Positions 18,048 through 29,221 of a stretch of 64,000 nucleotides of DNA are shown here, piece after piece. The stretch comes from Leptospira congkakensis. Lineage in GTDB: Bacteria; Spirochaetota; Leptospiria; Leptospirales; Leptospiraceae. The first letter of the stretch is position 1, and every line of letters begins with the position of its first letter. The notes below the pieces were generated by a model that saw only the letters and a program-made list of their open reading frames with translations, made no database searches and was not told the DNA's origin. Location of the stretch: assembly GCF_004770265.1 (NCBI RefSeq), contig NZ_RQGQ01000022.1, positions 1-64,000 of the forward strand, read 5' to 3'. The position numbers and the translations under genes are program-made.

Positions 18048-18182
18048 AATGAAAACAAACTAATCAAAGAGCTTAAAAGCCAGGAAATCCATGGAACCAA
18101 AGTCGGGGAATTTTTCCATTTTACTCCAGAATTGCGAAACCTAGGAGAATTCCGAATTGTGTCCACCCCAAATGAAAACTGA
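18048..18182 (+). pseudogene. Possible gene remnant upstream of the chemoreceptor
   Basis: A 44-codon open stretch without start, reading KLIKELKSQEIHGTKVGEFF then TPELRNLGEFRIV, ends at TGA 18180-18182. The same protein-like character continues upstream in another frame (TLNLKTILLSDDAKM, about 18010-18060), so a one-base frameshift in an old gene would join them. No start or ribosome-binding site is seen. This is weak evidence only. The rest of the 400 nt gap (17890-18290) shows no clear gene, and a GGGAG ribosome-binding site sits at its end. Confidence 0.25.
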
Positions 18183-18290
18183 TGGGTTTGAAAAATTCTA
18201 AAAAATTTCCACTCCCCTATTTTTGTAATTTCAATTTCGAAAAAAAGCCCATAATTCAATCCGGCCATCACAGAGAACGGGAGAATTCAA

Positions 18291-20333
18291 ATGTCAAAAT
18301 TCTATTCTAATCTAACAATACGTTTACGATTGTTTCTTCTTCCCTTACCTATTTTTGTATTTTTATTAGTTCTCTTAGTATTATTCGTTCGAATGCAAAA
18401 TGAAAATATCGAATTTACCAGTAAGGAACTAAAAGGAATTCAGATCATCAAACCTGTTTATGTTGTATTCCAAGAAGGATTAAAACGCCTAAAAATTGGT
18501 CAGGAACAAACAAATACATTAAAACCTTTGATAGACAAAGGATCAAAGGAAATCATTCTTTCTGAAGTATTGGCAGAGGATACAATTGAAATTACTAAAT
18601 GGAAATCTTATTTAAAATACGAAAGTTTTGATCAAAAAACAAGTTTGAATTTTCTATCCGACACACAAGAATTGGCAATCAAAATCGGCGACCATTCTCA
18701 TCTAATTTTGGATCCCGAACTAGAATCCTACTATCAAATGGAGATTATTTTATTCCAAATACCTGAACTTTGGAAAAATGTAGCTCTACTCAAAGAAGTG
18801 ATTAGAGATGAATATTTAAGTTCTAATCAAAATCAAAAAAATTTCACCAACACTACTTTCACAAAAGCAGTTATTTCAATCAATGCAATCGAAACTGTTT
18901 GTGCAAACATAAACAAATCAAACAAAAAAAGTCTAGAGAATGCACCAAAACATGCAGAGAAAATTGGACAAACTGTTATAAAGACCACCAATGCATGTAA
19001 ATCATATATAGATGAATTAAAAAATATTTTTCTAAAAGAAAACACTAAACCAACATCAGCCGAAACTTTATTTACAACTATCCATAAAGGTACAGCTATC
19101 GGTGCAGAGATTCAAAGTTCCTCCATTTTAATTTTAGAGAATTTAATTCAAGAACGACTAACAGAACAAAAATTACAACGTATGACGAATATCATTATCG
19201 TGATTGTAACTTTAAGTTTATCGATACTATTAATTCTTACGATTTTCAGTAGTATCAACAATCCTCTCAAAAAAGTTTTATTAAAAATTAACGAATTGTC
19301 CAGCGGTGATGCTGATCTGACGAAACAACTACCTGAATTTGGTAACAACGAAATTGGAGAGATTACGGCATCAATCAACGAATTCTTAAAAAAGTTAAAT
19401 CAAATTATGAGTCAATTGAAACATTCAGTAAAGGAGGTAGAAAAAGTATCCAATCAACTCAAAGAAGATGCCCTCTCTGTTTCGGATAACGCATCTGGTT
19501 TAGCATCTACTTCAGAAGAATCAGCGGCCTCATTGGAAGAACTTTCATCTTCTTTTGATATTATGTTTGGGTCTATTTCCGATGAAACAAAAAACATTTT
19601 TAAAATTGCAGAAGAGATCAAAAACATTGAAGATTCTATCAGTAGCATAGAAAAAGAACTTTTACAACTATCCGAAGAATCAATTGCCTCTACCAATCTT
19701 GCTGATATGGGAAATCAATCCATTCGTAGTACAGATTCATCCATGGTAGAAATTCGGTCTGTGACAGATGAAATTACCGGTATCGTTGACTTAATCACTG
19801 ATATTTCAGAGCAAACCAATTTACTTGCTCTAAATGCAAGTATTGAAGCAGCTCGTGCAGGTGACGCTGGGAGAGGATTTGCCGTAGTTGCAGAAGAGAT
19901 ATCGAAGTTAGCCGATAAAACACAAATTTCTGTTAAAAATATAAAGAACCTCATCGAAAAAAGTAATCATGCTGTTAATAACGGAGTGAGTCATGTGAAC
20001 GAAACGGTAAATTCATTAAGTAAAATCGTAGGACAATCAAATCGAATCCAAATAGGAGTTGGAAAAGTAAAAAATGAAATGTCTTCTCAATCAAATAGTT
20101 TGGCAAATGTTTCCCATGAAGTTAAAGAATTAAAAATATTAGCCGAATCAATCGAATCATCTTGCCAAGAACAAAAACGTACCTCGGAGGATATGGTAGT
20201 CAGCGTCAATACACTCTCAGGAAATGCCCAAGAGCTTGCTCAAAGTTCAGAAGATTTAAACCGAGTGAGTATTACCATTAGTGAAGTAGCAATTTCTATT
20301 TCAAATATTGCAGACTCATTCCGCACGAACTAA
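18291..20333 (+). CDS. Methyl-accepting chemotaxis protein, copy 1
   Basis: A transmembrane chemoreceptor of 680 residues. Membrane segments are at about 12-33 and 296-318, flanking a large periplasmic sensor. A HAMP domain follows ([15 protein letters not shown]), then a long coiled coil whose tip reads [20 protein letters not shown] and [18 protein letters not shown], the MCP signalling consensus. It starts at ATG 18291 after GGGAG. The tandem paralogue at 20504 has the same length. It signals to CheA/CheW, which are not in this window. The ligand is unknown. Confidence 0.92.
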   Translation: MSKFYSNLTIRLRLFLLPLPIFVFLLVLLVLFVRMQNENIEFTSKELKGIQIIKPVYVVFQEGLKRLKIGQEQTNTLKPLIDKGSKEIILSEVLAEDTIEITKWKSYLKYESFDQKTSLNFLSDTQELAIKIGDHSHLILDPELESYYQMEIILFQIPELWKNVALLKEVIRDEYLSSNQNQKNFTNTTFTKAVISINAIETVCANINKSNKKSLENAPKHAEKIGQTVIKTTNACKSYIDELKNIFLKENTKPTSAETLFTTIHKGTAIGAEIQSSSILILENLIQERLTEQKLQRMTNIIIVIVTLSLSILLILTIFSSINNPLKKVLLKINELSSGDADLTKQLPEFGNNEIGEITASINEFLKKLNQIMSQLKHSVKEVEKVSNQLKEDALSVSDNASGLASTSEESAASLEELSSSFDIMFGSISDETKNIFKIAEEIKNIEDSISSIEKELLQLSEESIASTNLADMGNQSIRSTDSSMVEIRSVTDEITGIVDLITDISEQTNLLALNASIEAARAGDAGRGFAVVAEEISKLADKTQISVKNIKNLIEKSNHAVNNGVSHVNETVNSLSKIVGQSNRIQIGVGKVKNEMSSQSNSLANVSHEVKELKILAESIESSCQEQKRTSEDMVVSVNTLSGNAQELAQSSEDLNRVSITISEVAISISNIADSFRTN

Positions 20334-20365
20334 CTTTTAGTATTTATAAGTTATATTTACAAATG

Positions 20366-20404
20366 ATAAGGTATCAAATTTCTTTTTGATTTTTTATACC
20401 TTAC
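20366..20404 (+). terminator. Inverted repeat with T-rich loop after copy 1
   Basis: TAAGGTAT and ATACCTTA, perfect 8 bp arms separated by an A/T-rich loop of about 23 nt. It lies in the 170 nt gap between the two receptors. No T tract follows directly, so termination is likely but not certain. Confidence 0.4.
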
Positions 20405-20503
20405 GTTCCTATAAAAAAATAAATGATTGATTAATTGGCTGTTAATAGTCGTTAGAAGTTAAGTAGATTTTTTTAATCTACTCCTTGCGAGATATACAGT
20501 TCT

Positions 20504-22546
20504 ATGTCAAAATTTCTTTCTAAGTTTTCTATACAGAGCAGACTTCTGCTTCTACCCATCCCTTTAATTGTATCGCTTTTAATCATTCTGCTTATTTTAG
20601 TACGGTCACTCAACGGTACGATTGAATTTGCGAAAAAAGAACATCTAGGAATCCAAGCAATCAAACCAATTTATTCTATTTATCGAGAAGGATTAAAACG
20701 ATTCAAAATTGGTGAGGAAAACACAAAGGAACTTTTACCTCTGTTAGAATCTGCAAAATCACAAATAAAAAGTACTGAATTATTGGAACCAGAAACTAAA
20801 GAACTAATTGCTTGGAACCAATACGATCAACTAGAAAGTTTTGATCAACCCACTACAAGAAATTTCTTAAACGATACCCAAGAGTTAGCCTTGAAGGTGG
20901 GTGACTTCTCGAATCTAATCCTAGATCCAGAAGTGAATTCATATTATCAAATGGAAATTACCTTCTTTAGAGTTCCCGAAATTTTAAAAAACATAGGAGT
21001 GCTGAATGAAATCATTCGAGATGAATACCAAAATTCAGCCCAAAATGGCAGTCAATATTCAAGTGTAAGTTATACAAAAGCGCTTATCTCAATTAACTTC
21101 ATAGAATCAACATGCAAAGAAATACAGAAGTCTCATAAAAAATCGATTGAAGATGAATCACCATATGTAGAAGACCTAAAGAAAATATCTTTAGAATCAA
21201 AAAAATCTTGTGAAAACTTTTTATTAGAATTAAAAAAAACATTCATACAATCAAATACAAAACCAAAAACATCCGAAGAACTGTTTTTAATACTTGAAAG
21301 AGGTACAAAAGTAGTCGGGGATATTCAGAACAATTCAATTGCCGTTCTTGAGAAATTGGTTAACGACCGAATCCAAATATTATCGTTTCAAAGAAACATC
21401 AACATAAGTTTAGTTTTTGTTTCATTACTAATTTCGACAATATTTGTTATTTTTATCTTTCGAAGCATCAAATACCCTTTGATCACTGTCCTTTCTAAAG
21501 TAAACGAACTTTCTAGTGGTGAAGCTGACTTAACAAAAACTCTTCCCAACTTTGGTTCGAATGAAATCGGAAATATAACAAACTCTATCAATCTTTTTCT
21601 GAATAATCTAAATCATATCATGAATCAATTGAAAATTTCTGTGAGTGATTCAGAAAAAGTATCTTACAAATTAAAAGAAGATGCTATATCGGTTTCTGAC
21701 AATGCTTCTTCTTTAGCTTCTATCTCGGAAGAGTCTGCTGCATCACTGGAAGAACTTACTACTTCTTTTGAAATCATGTTTCAATTCATTACAAACGAAA
21801 CAAAAAATATTATCAAAATTACAGAAGAAATGAAAACAATTGAAAGTTCAATTTTTAATATAGAGAAAGCACTATTACAATTAACAGATCAATCCATAAA
21901 CTCTACAAATTTAGCCAATTTAGGAAATACTTCCATTCAAAACACAAACCAAGCAATGTCAGAGATTCATATTGTTACAAAAGAAATCACAGGCATTGTT
22001 GATTTAATCACCGATATCTCAGAAAGGACTAACTTACTCGCGTTAAACGCAAGTATTGAAGCGGCTCGTGCAGGTGACGCCGGTATGGGTTTTGCAGTAG
22101 TAGCAGAAGAAATATCCAAGTTAGCTGACAAAACACAATTTTCTGTTAAGAACATCAAAAGACTGATTGATAAAAGTAATTCCGTAGTGGATATCGGTGC
22201 AAACTATGTTCATGAAACGGTGAATGCACTTAGTGAAATCGTAGAACAATCGAAAAGAATGCAAAATAGTGTAGACGGCTTAAAAGAAGAAATGACTACG
22301 CAAACAAATAGTTTAATCAATGTTACAACCGAATTAAACGGCCTACAGGAAATGGCAGAAACCATTGAGTTTTCGAGTCGAGAACAGAAAAAAGCATCTG
22401 AAGATATGGTAAATACAATCAATACTCTTTCCGGAAATGCCCAAGAGCTTGCAAACAACTCAGAAGATCTAAACCAAGTCAGCCAAAAGATAGGAGAAAT
22501 TGCAGGAACCATTGCGATCGTAACCAACTCTTTCCATACAAAATAA
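20504..22546 (+). CDS. Methyl-accepting chemotaxis protein, copy 2 (paralogue)
   Basis: A tandem paralogue of the upstream receptor with the same 680-residue length and layout: membrane segments, sensor domain, HAMP ([15 protein letters not shown]), signalling coiled coil. The hairpin tip differs: copy 1 DISEQTNLL is DISERTNLL here, and [10 protein letters not shown] is [10 protein letters not shown]. The Gln-to-Arg change sits where other receptors form trimer or CheW/CheA contacts. The sensor domains are clearly related but diverged, so it may detect another ligand. Transcription may be independent of copy 1, since a hairpin lies between them. Confidence 0.92.
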   Translation: MSKFLSKFSIQSRLLLLPIPLIVSLLIILLILVRSLNGTIEFAKKEHLGIQAIKPIYSIYREGLKRFKIGEENTKELLPLLESAKSQIKSTELLEPETKELIAWNQYDQLESFDQPTTRNFLNDTQELALKVGDFSNLILDPEVNSYYQMEITFFRVPEILKNIGVLNEIIRDEYQNSAQNGSQYSSVSYTKALISINFIESTCKEIQKSHKKSIEDESPYVEDLKKISLESKKSCENFLLELKKTFIQSNTKPKTSEELFLILERGTKVVGDIQNNSIAVLEKLVNDRIQILSFQRNINISLVFVSLLISTIFVIFIFRSIKYPLITVLSKVNELSSGEADLTKTLPNFGSNEIGNITNSINLFLNNLNHIMNQLKISVSDSEKVSYKLKEDAISVSDNASSLASISEESAASLEELTTSFEIMFQFITNETKNIIKITEEMKTIESSIFNIEKALLQLTDQSINSTNLANLGNTSIQNTNQAMSEIHIVTKEITGIVDLITDISERTNLLALNASIEAARAGDAGMGFAVVAEEISKLADKTQFSVKNIKRLIDKSNSVVDIGANYVHETVNALSEIVEQSKRMQNSVDGLKEEMTTQTNSLINVTTELNGLQEMAETIEFSSREQKKASEDMVNTINTLSGNAQELANNSEDLNQVSQKIGEIAGTIAIVTNSFHTK

Positions 22547-22667
22547 TCAATTTTGCGATTTGAGTTTATGAAATTCGTACGTCATTTGTTGAAATTTTAC
22601 TAAACTCTTAAAACCAAATCCAAAAATAGAATTGATGGATTAAGGTTCCATTCCTTGTTTGGTTCCT

Positions 22668-23741
22668 ATGTTCTTATCTTTGTCAGATTTTTTCACAAGT
22701 TTACATACAAAAAAAATTATTATTATAATATTTAGCTTAATTTTCGTTAGCTGTTCTTTAAACCCAAGCCAAGAAAAAATTAACCCAAACATTGATACTT
22801 GGATTAGTTTATATTTGATTACAAATTTTTCCTACGCATCGGAATTACAAACATCTGCTAGAGAAAAAATTGGAATTCTACCAAATTCTGTTCCTGGCTC
22901 TGAATCTGATAATGCCACTTTGATTAGTTTAGGTAACAAACTTTTTAGAGATAACAAACTTTCTTCGAATCATGTCCAATCTTGTTTAACTTGTCATCCC
23001 ATTGATGGAAATGCAGCTGGGATGGATCGCCAATCCACTTCACGAGGAACATTTGGACAACAAGGAAAAAGAAATACTCCTACGATACTCAATGTTGGTT
23101 TTTTGCCGATTATTTTTTGGGATGGCAGACGGAGTACATTGTACGAACAAGCTATTGATCCATTTGTAAATCCACTTGAAATGTCTTTGCCATCGGAAAC
23201 AGAACTATTAACAAGAATCCAAAATGACTCCAGTTACACTTCTTTTTTTGCAAATGCTTTCCCCGAATCGCCGGCTCCGAGTATCCATTCCATTCGATTA
23301 GGACTCGTGGCTTTCGAAAGGTCCCTAGTATCAAAATCTAGATTCGATGATTTTTTAGAATCAAATGTTTTTGCTTTAAAGGCTGAAGAATTAGAAGGAT
23401 TAAAAATATTTTTAGATGTGGGATGTACAAATTGTCACAAACAAAATCTTCTAGGTGGGTCTCAATTTACAAAATTAGATACAGTACATTCTTACAATAC
23501 AAATGATTTAGGCAGATTTGAATTTACCAATAATCCAGAAGATAAATTTTTCTTTAAGGTTCCACCTCTACGTAACGTAACCCTGACAGCACCTTACTTT
23601 CATGATGGTAGTGTTTCCACTATCAAAGAAGCAGTTCGCCGTATGAACCATTACAATCTGAACCGTATAATTAATGATTCAGAGATTGACTTACTTGTTT
23701 CTTTTTTAAGAACCTTGTCAGACAAAACAAAGACAAACTAA
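22668..23741 (+). CDS. Di-haem cytochrome c peroxidase / MauG-family lipoprotein
   Basis: An exported c-type cytochrome of about 357 residues. A signal sequence ends in lipobox FVSC. Two haem-attachment motifs occur, CLTCH (about 107-111) and CTNCH (about 252-256). The motifs NTPTILNVGF, WDGR and TAPYFHDGS are typical of di-haem peroxidases. It would reduce hydrogen peroxide or oxidise a substrate in the periplasm. I prefer ATG 22668 over the TTG at 22659. The gene stands alone; the B12 riboswitch follows but drives the next genes. Confidence 0.88.
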   Translation: MFLSLSDFFTSLHTKKIIIIIFSLIFVSCSLNPSQEKINPNIDTWISLYLITNFSYASELQTSAREKIGILPNSVPGSESDNATLISLGNKLFRDNKLSSNHVQSCLTCHPIDGNAAGMDRQSTSRGTFGQQGKRNTPTILNVGFLPIIFWDGRRSTLYEQAIDPFVNPLEMSLPSETELLTRIQNDSSYTSFFANAFPESPAPSIHSIRLGLVAFERSLVSKSRFDDFLESNVFALKAEELEGLKIFLDVGCTNCHKQNLLGGSQFTKLDTVHSYNTNDLGRFEFTNNPEDKFFFKVPPLRNVTLTAPYFHDGSVSTIKEAVRRMNHYNLNRIINDSEIDLLVSFLRTLSDKTKTN

Positions 23742-23764
23742 ATGTATTGACAAAAAATATGGAG

Positions 23765-23885
23765 GTAGGGACTGTGGCATTACCTTTAGGGAGGAAACAG
23801 GTGAAAGTCCTGTGCTGACCCGCAACTGTGATGCATACACATAGCTTAAGCTATGTTAGATGATAAGCCAGATCTTCCCCGCAAT
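23765..23885 (+). promoter_or_regulatory. Cobalamin (B12) riboswitch
   Basis: The B12-box core reads AGGTGAAAGTCCTGTGCTGA then CCCGCAACTGTGATG, which matches the conserved GGTGnAAnTCC...CCCGCnACYGY consensus. The 3' part contains AAGCCAGATCTTCCCC. GGGAGGAAACAGG precedes the box. Boundaries are approximate. B12 riboswitches repress downstream genes when adenosylcobalamin is plentiful, so the two lipoprotein genes behind it should be induced when B12 is scarce. No TonB receptor gene follows. Confidence 0.9.
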
Positions 23886-23952
23886 TTTTTCTCGTGGATT
23901 GGGAACTTTGCACACTTACACACTTCTGTTCTAACAACAGATTTTGTAAAGG

Positions 23953-23979
23953 GGCCCCGAAGGTAAACTCGGGGCACCG
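23953..23979 (+). promoter_or_regulatory. GC-rich hairpin after the aptamer
   Basis: GCCCCGA and TCGGGGC (7 bp arms with an 8 nt loop) lie about 70 nt after the aptamer and about 125 nt before the lipoprotein start. There is no T tract, so it is more likely a structured expression platform than a terminator. Position is read by eye and can be off by a few bases. Confidence 0.45.
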
Positions 23980-24102
23980 TATGGAAAAAACACTACTTAC
24001 ATATCTATCTATAGATTTTAAGATTTCTCGTCTTTTGACGTGGATAAACCTATTTCCTGTCCGCGTTCCCCTAAATTCAAATCAAGATTTAGGAGAATCT
24101 AA

Positions 24103-24684
24103 ATGAAAACTACACTAAAACTAACACTCGTAATGCTGTTTGCACTTTTAGTCACAGCATGTGCAGATAATGGTAAAGTAAACAAATCGGAAGCTGACAA
24201 TAATTTAGTATTAGGATTATTGAAAACAGCAGAGGCTTCTGCAAAAGAAGCTGGTCAAATTGAAATTAGAGGAACATACTTTCAAGCTAGTTGTTCTGCA
24301 GGAACATGTAACACTCCTGGCTCTAATACAGTTTCTATCCAATCCAATTTCGGAACTACAACAGGTTATTTGTATGTTGATTATGTAAATGGTGCAGGGA
24401 CTTCAACATATCGAGTCAACGCTGAAATCGTGGAATTTAGCAACACAGATCGAGTGCTTTATTATAAACCAAAAAACAATGCAAACATTTCGGCCTTAAT
24501 TTGGACAATTACTGCTGACAATGAAATTTTAATTTGTGATGTATTTAACGGCAAACCAACATTAGCTGAAACAAAAACAGATTTATCTTCAAGAAAAGCT
24601 TCTGGTACTGTTTATACTACAAATCCCAAAGCAGCAGGTTGTAATGGATCATTTGCATTTAATTTCTTAACTAAAACTTTTTAA
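24103..24684 (+). CDS. B12-regulated surface lipoprotein 1
   Basis: A 193-residue lipoprotein: signal sequence, lipobox TAC at about Cys 20, helical linker, then a beta-rich domain with internal Cys residues (CSAGTC, ICDVF, GCNGSF). No named family is recognised. TTAGGAG precedes ATG 24103. As the first gene after the B12 riboswitch it should respond to cobalamin; a role in vitamin capture at the surface is inference from context. Confidence 0.75.
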   Translation: MKTTLKLTLVMLFALLVTACADNGKVNKSEADNNLVLGLLKTAEASAKEAGQIEIRGTYFQASCSAGTCNTPGSNTVSIQSNFGTTTGYLYVDYVNGAGTSTYRVNAEIVEFSNTDRVLYYKPKNNANISALIWTITADNEILICDVFNGKPTLAETKTDLSSRKASGTVYTTNPKAAGCNGSFAFNFLTKTF

Positions 24685-24737
24685 TATCAAAAACTTTGCC
24701 TTTATTCAATTGGATAAAGGCAAACAGGAGAAAATTC

Positions 24738-25595
24738 GTGGGTCAGTTTCAAATAAAATCTATTCTATTATTATTCTTAATCACTTTGACTTTTCTGCAA
24801 TGTTCTGAGAAGGAAAAAAATAATGACCTCTTGTTGCCATTATTAGCTCTACCACTAACAAACTCTTCTTCTGTGGGTCCATGCCCGCCAACTACCCTCC
24901 CAACATCGATTCCCATTGCAAATACAGTTGTCTCTGCCAATTCCAATGTGAGTGGATTCAACAACTCATCTAAAGCAATCAATGGCATTTGTGGTGGTGG
25001 AGAGTTTTCTGGATCTTTAGATGTTTATGCATTAAATTTAACAGGAGCTGGTGCAACCATCGTTTTATCATGGGCAGGAAAAACAGTAAAGAACGTTACT
25101 GGAATTGATTTTATAGTTTATGAAAACCCCTTTAAGGTTTCAGATACTAGCGATCGATATGCATTTGATCCAATGGTAGTCCACGTTTCTTTTGACGGTA
25201 CAAACTACTGTGGTTTCGATCTCAGTGGTTTTAATCCAAGTGTAGCCGATAGTAATAAAATTTCTTCTTGGCCTGGATTTGGTGGTCTTCGACCGGTTCT
25301 TTACAATATGGCCACCAAACAATTTAGCTTAGATGAATTGTTTACATCCACAGGAAGTGGATTTTTGTTAGGTGGTGGTGATGGCTTCAATCTTGATGAT
25401 TTAATCGTTGGTGGACCCGGTGCCAATTGTGATGCGGCCGCTCGTACCAATATCCAAAACAATGGATTTAAATTTATAAAAATGACTTCTGCCTCGGCGG
25501 TTATCAATCCAAATACAGGATCAGGATATGTATACCCTCACTCATATACCAATGGATCGGATATCGATGGGGTGGTTGCTAAATCCGTTGAATGA
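24738..25595 (+). CDS. B12-regulated surface lipoprotein 2 (cell-surface beta protein)
   Basis: A lipoprotein of about 285 residues: signal sequence with lipobox TFLQC, a short low-complexity linker, then a beta-rich domain. The motif IDFIVYENPF...VHVSFDGTNYC resembles the 'DF.VFGNAF...VSxDG' pattern of cell-surface proteins often found beside cobalamin uptake genes. I read it from memory and it needs a profile search. I chose GTG 24738, because AGGAGAAAATTC precedes it; the longer frame from TTG 24696 overlaps nothing but lacks such a site. It follows lipoprotein 1 after 53 nt. Confidence 0.75.
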   Translation: MGQFQIKSILLLFLITLTFLQCSEKEKNNDLLLPLLALPLTNSSSVGPCPPTTLPTSIPIANTVVSANSNVSGFNNSSKAINGICGGGEFSGSLDVYALNLTGAGATIVLSWAGKTVKNVTGIDFIVYENPFKVSDTSDRYAFDPMVVHVSFDGTNYCGFDLSGFNPSVADSNKISSWPGFGGLRPVLYNMATKQFSLDELFTSTGSGFLLGGGDGFNLDDLIVGGPGANCDAAARTNIQNNGFKFIKMTSASAVINPNTGSGYVYPHSYTNGSDIDGVVAKSVE

Positions 25596-25686
25596 TTGAG
25601 AGAACTTTTAGTTTAAACAGCTAAGAGATTGATTTTAAAATCAAAAAATTTAAAATTTAGAATCAAATGAATAACAAACGAATTCA

Positions 25687-25748
25687 AACAATCCAACTCC
25701 TTACCTAAGGAGAAAACCTTCTCATCAGAGTTGGATTGTTTTTCTATA
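25687..25748. terminator. Bidirectional terminator between B12 unit and secA
   Basis: Arms AAACAATCCAACTC (25687-25700) and GAGTTGGATTGTTT (25729-25742), a perfect 14 bp stem with an inner AGGAG/CTCCT hairpin, followed by Ts on the plus side. It separates the two converging transcription units. The minus side has a shorter T run. Confidence 0.85.
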
Positions 25749-25764
25749 CAGAAGTAAGTTTTTC

Positions 25765-28521
25765 TTACTTCTTTCTACGACTAGATTTTCTTTCTGATCC
25801 ACCACCAGAACTAGTTGTGGATGATACTTGAGCTTTAGTTTTGTTGGATTTCACTTCATTCCCAAACATATCCACTTCCGCTCTTTGTTCTTCACCAATT
25901 TTTTTGTATTCTTTTGGTGATGATTCATCTTGATTACGATCTGAGTCAGTAACTTCAATTTTTAATAGGAAGGAAACCACTTCATTTTTAAGACTTTCGA
26001 CCAACTGATCAAACATCTTAAATCCTTGTAGTTTATATTCAATCAAAGGATTTTTTTCACCGTAACCAACAGTCCAAATTCCTTCTTTCAAATGATCCAT
26101 TGCATACAAATGTTCTTTCCATCTATGATCCAGAATGTCTAAAAATACATTTCTTTCGATCGATCTCCAAACATCTTCGCCAATGGAAGAAACTTTGAAT
26201 TCATACAAATCTTTTACAAGTTTGGAAACAATCTCAAATACTTTCAATTGAGGATTCGATTCCTTTTTAAATTGTTTTGCATCAATAGTTTCTGTGATTC
26301 CTAAACTTTGTAACCACTCATTTAGTGATTCAGTTTCCCAAGCATCAACATTATTCCCTTCGCAATAAACAATTACTTGGTTCTCAACAACTTCATCAAA
26401 AAAATCTGCGATGGTTCGCGACATGTTACCTTTGTCTAAAAGTTCATTACGAATTCCGTAGATATAAATCCTTTGACGATTCATCACATCATCATACTCT
26501 AACAAGTGTTTTCTGATGTCAAAGTTATGGCCTTCAACGCGTTTCTGAGCACGAGCGATGGCATTGGATACCATATTATGTTCTAACTCTTGGCCTTCTG
26601 GCATCTTGAGTGTATCCATAATACGAGCAATTCGATCGGATCCAAAAATTCGCATCAAATCATCTTGGAGGGATAAATAAAACCTCGAAGAACCTGGGTC
26701 ACCTTGTCTACCAGACCGACCACGGAGCTGGTTATCAATCCGACGTGACTCATGTCGTTCCGAACCAATGATATGTAACCCACCAGCACCAATCACGAAG
26801 TCATGATCTACTTTCCATTTTTTGGCTTCTGTTAGAATTTTGTTACATTCTTTTTTGATATTATCGTTTCTAATTTCAGATATTTTTGATTCAGCATCTT
26901 CAAACTTCTGTTTGATCAGATACTCACGAAAACTATAAATAACTTCTAGTTCTGCTTTGGCTTTAATTCCAGAGGATTCACTAAGTTCATCTAACTTTTC
27001 CAAATCATCTTTGTATTTAGGTGCACCACCAAGAACGATATCGGTTCCACGACCTGCCATGTTCGTAGCAATCGTAATGGCACCAGGACGACCCGCATTG
27101 GCAACAATTTCAGATTCTCTCTCATGTTGTTTTGCATTTAATACATTATGTGCAATCCCATGTGAAGTTAAAAGTTTAGACAACACTTCCGATTTTTCAA
27201 TGGAAATTGTTCCCACTAATACCGGTTGCTTTTTAGCTACTTTTTCTTGAATGTCTTTAACTACAGCATCAAACTTTTCACGTTCTGTTTTATAAACACG
27301 GTCAGCCATATCCAAACGTTGGATCTTTACATTAGAAGGAATGACTATCACATCTAAATTGTAGATTTTTTTGAATTCTTCCGCTTCCGTATCCGCAGTT
27401 CCCGTCATACCAGCTAACTTTTTATAGATACGGAAATAGTTTTGGAAAGTAATGGATGCAAGTGTTTGCGATTCACGCGCAATCGGAACACCTTCTTTTG
27501 CTTCCAAAGATTGGTGTAAACCATCCGAGTAACGGCGACCTTTCATCAAACGACCAGTGAACTCATCAACAATAATGACTTCCCCGCCTTGAACCACATA
27601 GTCCTTATCTTTATAAAAAATCTTATGAGCTTTTAAAGCTTGTTGTACGTGGTGAACGAGTTCAATATTTTCTGCTTGGTATAAGTTATCAACACCTAAC
27701 AGTTCCTCTACGTGATGAACTCCTGCTTCCGACAAAATTACATTTTTTGCTTTTTCATCGATTTCATAGTCCTCACCTTCAATGAGTTTTGGGATGATTC
27801 TATCAACTTTCAGATATTTGTCTGTGGATTCTTCGGCTGGGCCAGAAATGATAAGCGGAGTTCTCGCTTCATCCACTAAAATTGAATCCACCTCATCCAC
27901 GATCGCAAAGTTATGTTGTCTTTGTACGCGATGTTCTTTATAACTTACCATGTTATCACGAAGGTAATCAAAACCGAACTCGTTGTTGGTTCCATAAGTA
28001 ATATCAGAATTATAAGCTATTTTTCTTTCTTCATGATCCATATCATGTTGAATGACACCAACAGAAACTTTCAAAAATTCATACACAGGGCGCATCCAAT
28101 TTGCATCCCGTTTCGCCAAATAGTCGTTTACTGTAACAACATGAACACCTTCGTCAGAAAGTGAATTTAGGTAAATAGGTAACGTAGAAGTTAACGTTTT
28201 ACCTTCACCAGTTTTCATTTCAGAAATGTTTCCCCAATGTAAGGAAATACCACCCATCATCTGCACGTCAAAATGACGCATACCCAAAGTTCTATAAGCC
28301 ACTTCACGAACTGTTGCGAATGCTTCAGGTAAAACATCATCTAAAGTTTCTCCAGAGGCCAACCTTTCTTTAAACTTTTTCGTTTGATGAGACAACGTTT
28401 CGTCATCCATTGCTTTGATTGTCGGCTCAAAAGAATTGATAGCATCTACAATAGGATTCAGTCTTTTCAAATCCCTTTCATACTTACTGCCGAATAAAAT
28501 TGTTAATATTTTTTGAAACAT
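25765..28521 (-). CDS. secA: SecA preprotein translocase ATPase
   Basis: The motor of the Sec pathway, 918 residues, full length for the family. Walker [34 protein letters not shown] and [20 protein letters not shown] are all present. The C-terminus ends in Ser/Gly-rich and basic residues without the CxCx(8)CC zinc motif that most SecA proteins carry for SecB. It starts at ATG 28521. The glutamine amidotransferase gene is upstream with only 10 nt between them, so co-transcription is likely. Confidence 0.97.
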   Translation of the reverse strand: MFQKILTILFGSKYERDLKRLNPIVDAINSFEPTIKAMDDETLSHQTKKFKERLASGETLDDVLPEAFATVREVAYRTLGMRHFDVQMMGGISLHWGNISEMKTGEGKTLTSTLPIYLNSLSDEGVHVVTVNDYLAKRDANWMRPVYEFLKVSVGVIQHDMDHEERKIAYNSDITYGTNNEFGFDYLRDNMVSYKEHRVQRQHNFAIVDEVDSILVDEARTPLIISGPAEESTDKYLKVDRIIPKLIEGEDYEIDEKAKNVILSEAGVHHVEELLGVDNLYQAENIELVHHVQQALKAHKIFYKDKDYVVQGGEVIIVDEFTGRLMKGRRYSDGLHQSLEAKEGVPIARESQTLASITFQNYFRIYKKLAGMTGTADTEAEEFKKIYNLDVIVIPSNVKIQRLDMADRVYKTEREKFDAVVKDIQEKVAKKQPVLVGTISIEKSEVLSKLLTSHGIAHNVLNAKQHERESEIVANAGRPGAITIATNMAGRGTDIVLGGAPKYKDDLEKLDELSESSGIKAKAELEVIYSFREYLIKQKFEDAESKISEIRNDNIKKECNKILTEAKKWKVDHDFVIGAGGLHIIGSERHESRRIDNQLRGRSGRQGDPGSSRFYLSLQDDLMRIFGSDRIARIMDTLKMPEGQELEHNMVSNAIARAQKRVEGHNFDIRKHLLEYDDVMNRQRIYIYGIRNELLDKGNMSRTIADFFDEVVENQVIVYCEGNNVDAWETESLNEWLQSLGITETIDAKQFKKESNPQLKVFEIVSKLVKDLYEFKVSSIGEDVWRSIERNVFLDILDHRWKEHLYAMDHLKEGIWTVGYGEKNPLIEYKLQGFKMFDQLVESLKNEVVSFLLKIEVTDSDRNQDESSPKEYKKIGEEQRAEVDMFGNEVKSNKTKAQVSSTTSSGGGSERKSSRRKK

Positions 28522-28531
28522 ACCGAGTCCG

Positions 28532-29221
28532 TTATAAATTTATAATATTTCGAAATATGGTATTAGCTGTTTCTGCCATTACCTTTTGTTTGTTAGCGAT
28601 CTCAGAAAAATCACCAGTTCCTTTTGCGATAAACTCTTTATGAACTGTCTGCCAAACATTCAACATTTCTAAAGTTGGTTCCAGATGAGTCTGAAAAGCA
28701 AAAATTTTGTTTTTATAAGAAAACATTTGGTTTGCATAGAATTCACTAGCAAGTAAATGTTCTGCACCTACAGGAATGTCAAAAATATCTTCGTGAAGGT
28801 GGAATGCTAAAATTGATTCTTTATCAATCCCTTTAAAAATTGGATGTTCCTGTTTTAAAATTTGTAAGTCAGAAAATCCAGTTTCTGGACCCTTGGTCCC
28901 AGGACGAACATTGGCACCTAATGCCTTTGCAATAATTTGTGAACCCAAACAAATCCCAATTAGTTTTTTGTCTGGTAATGCAGCTACATTTGTTACGATA
29001 TCATAATAAGGTTTAAAAAATTCTTGTTCTGCAGGATCGGCAACCGATTGCGGACCACCTAACATAACAATCAAATCAAAATTCAAATGAATTTCTGGCA
29101 TGAGGTGAACTCGTCTATCATAAGCATTTTGATAACTGATTCGATAGCCGGCTTCCCGAAGTAAGGGTTCTAAAATTCCTGGACCTTCACAATCTATAAA
29201 TCTTATGAATACTGCTCTCAC
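28532..29221 (-). CDS. Class I glutamine amidotransferase domain protein
   Basis: A 229-residue amidotransferase-fold protein. It has the nucleophile elbow [14 protein letters not shown] (Cys about 95) and a C-terminal His in FQTHLEPT. These resemble the GuaA-type glutaminase subunit; no synthetase domain is attached, so it may act alone or feed an unknown partner. ATGA overlap with the thioredoxin-like gene (29218-29221) suggests coupling. Confidence 0.85.
   Translation of the reverse strand: MRAVFIRFIDCEGPGILEPLLREAGYRISYQNAYDRRVHLMPEIHLNFDLIVMLGGPQSVADPAEQEFFKPYYDIVTNVAALPDKKLIGICLGSQIIAKALGANVRPGTKGPETGFSDLQILKQEHPIFKGIDKESILAFHLHEDIFDIPVGAEHLLASEFYANQMFSYKNKIFAFQTHLEPTLEMLNVWQTVHKEFIAKGTGDFSEIANKQKVMAETANTIFRNIINL

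Noticed and set aside
27913..28164. Plus-strand small frames within secA
   Set aside because: They are antisense shadows of a conserved gene with no coding signal.
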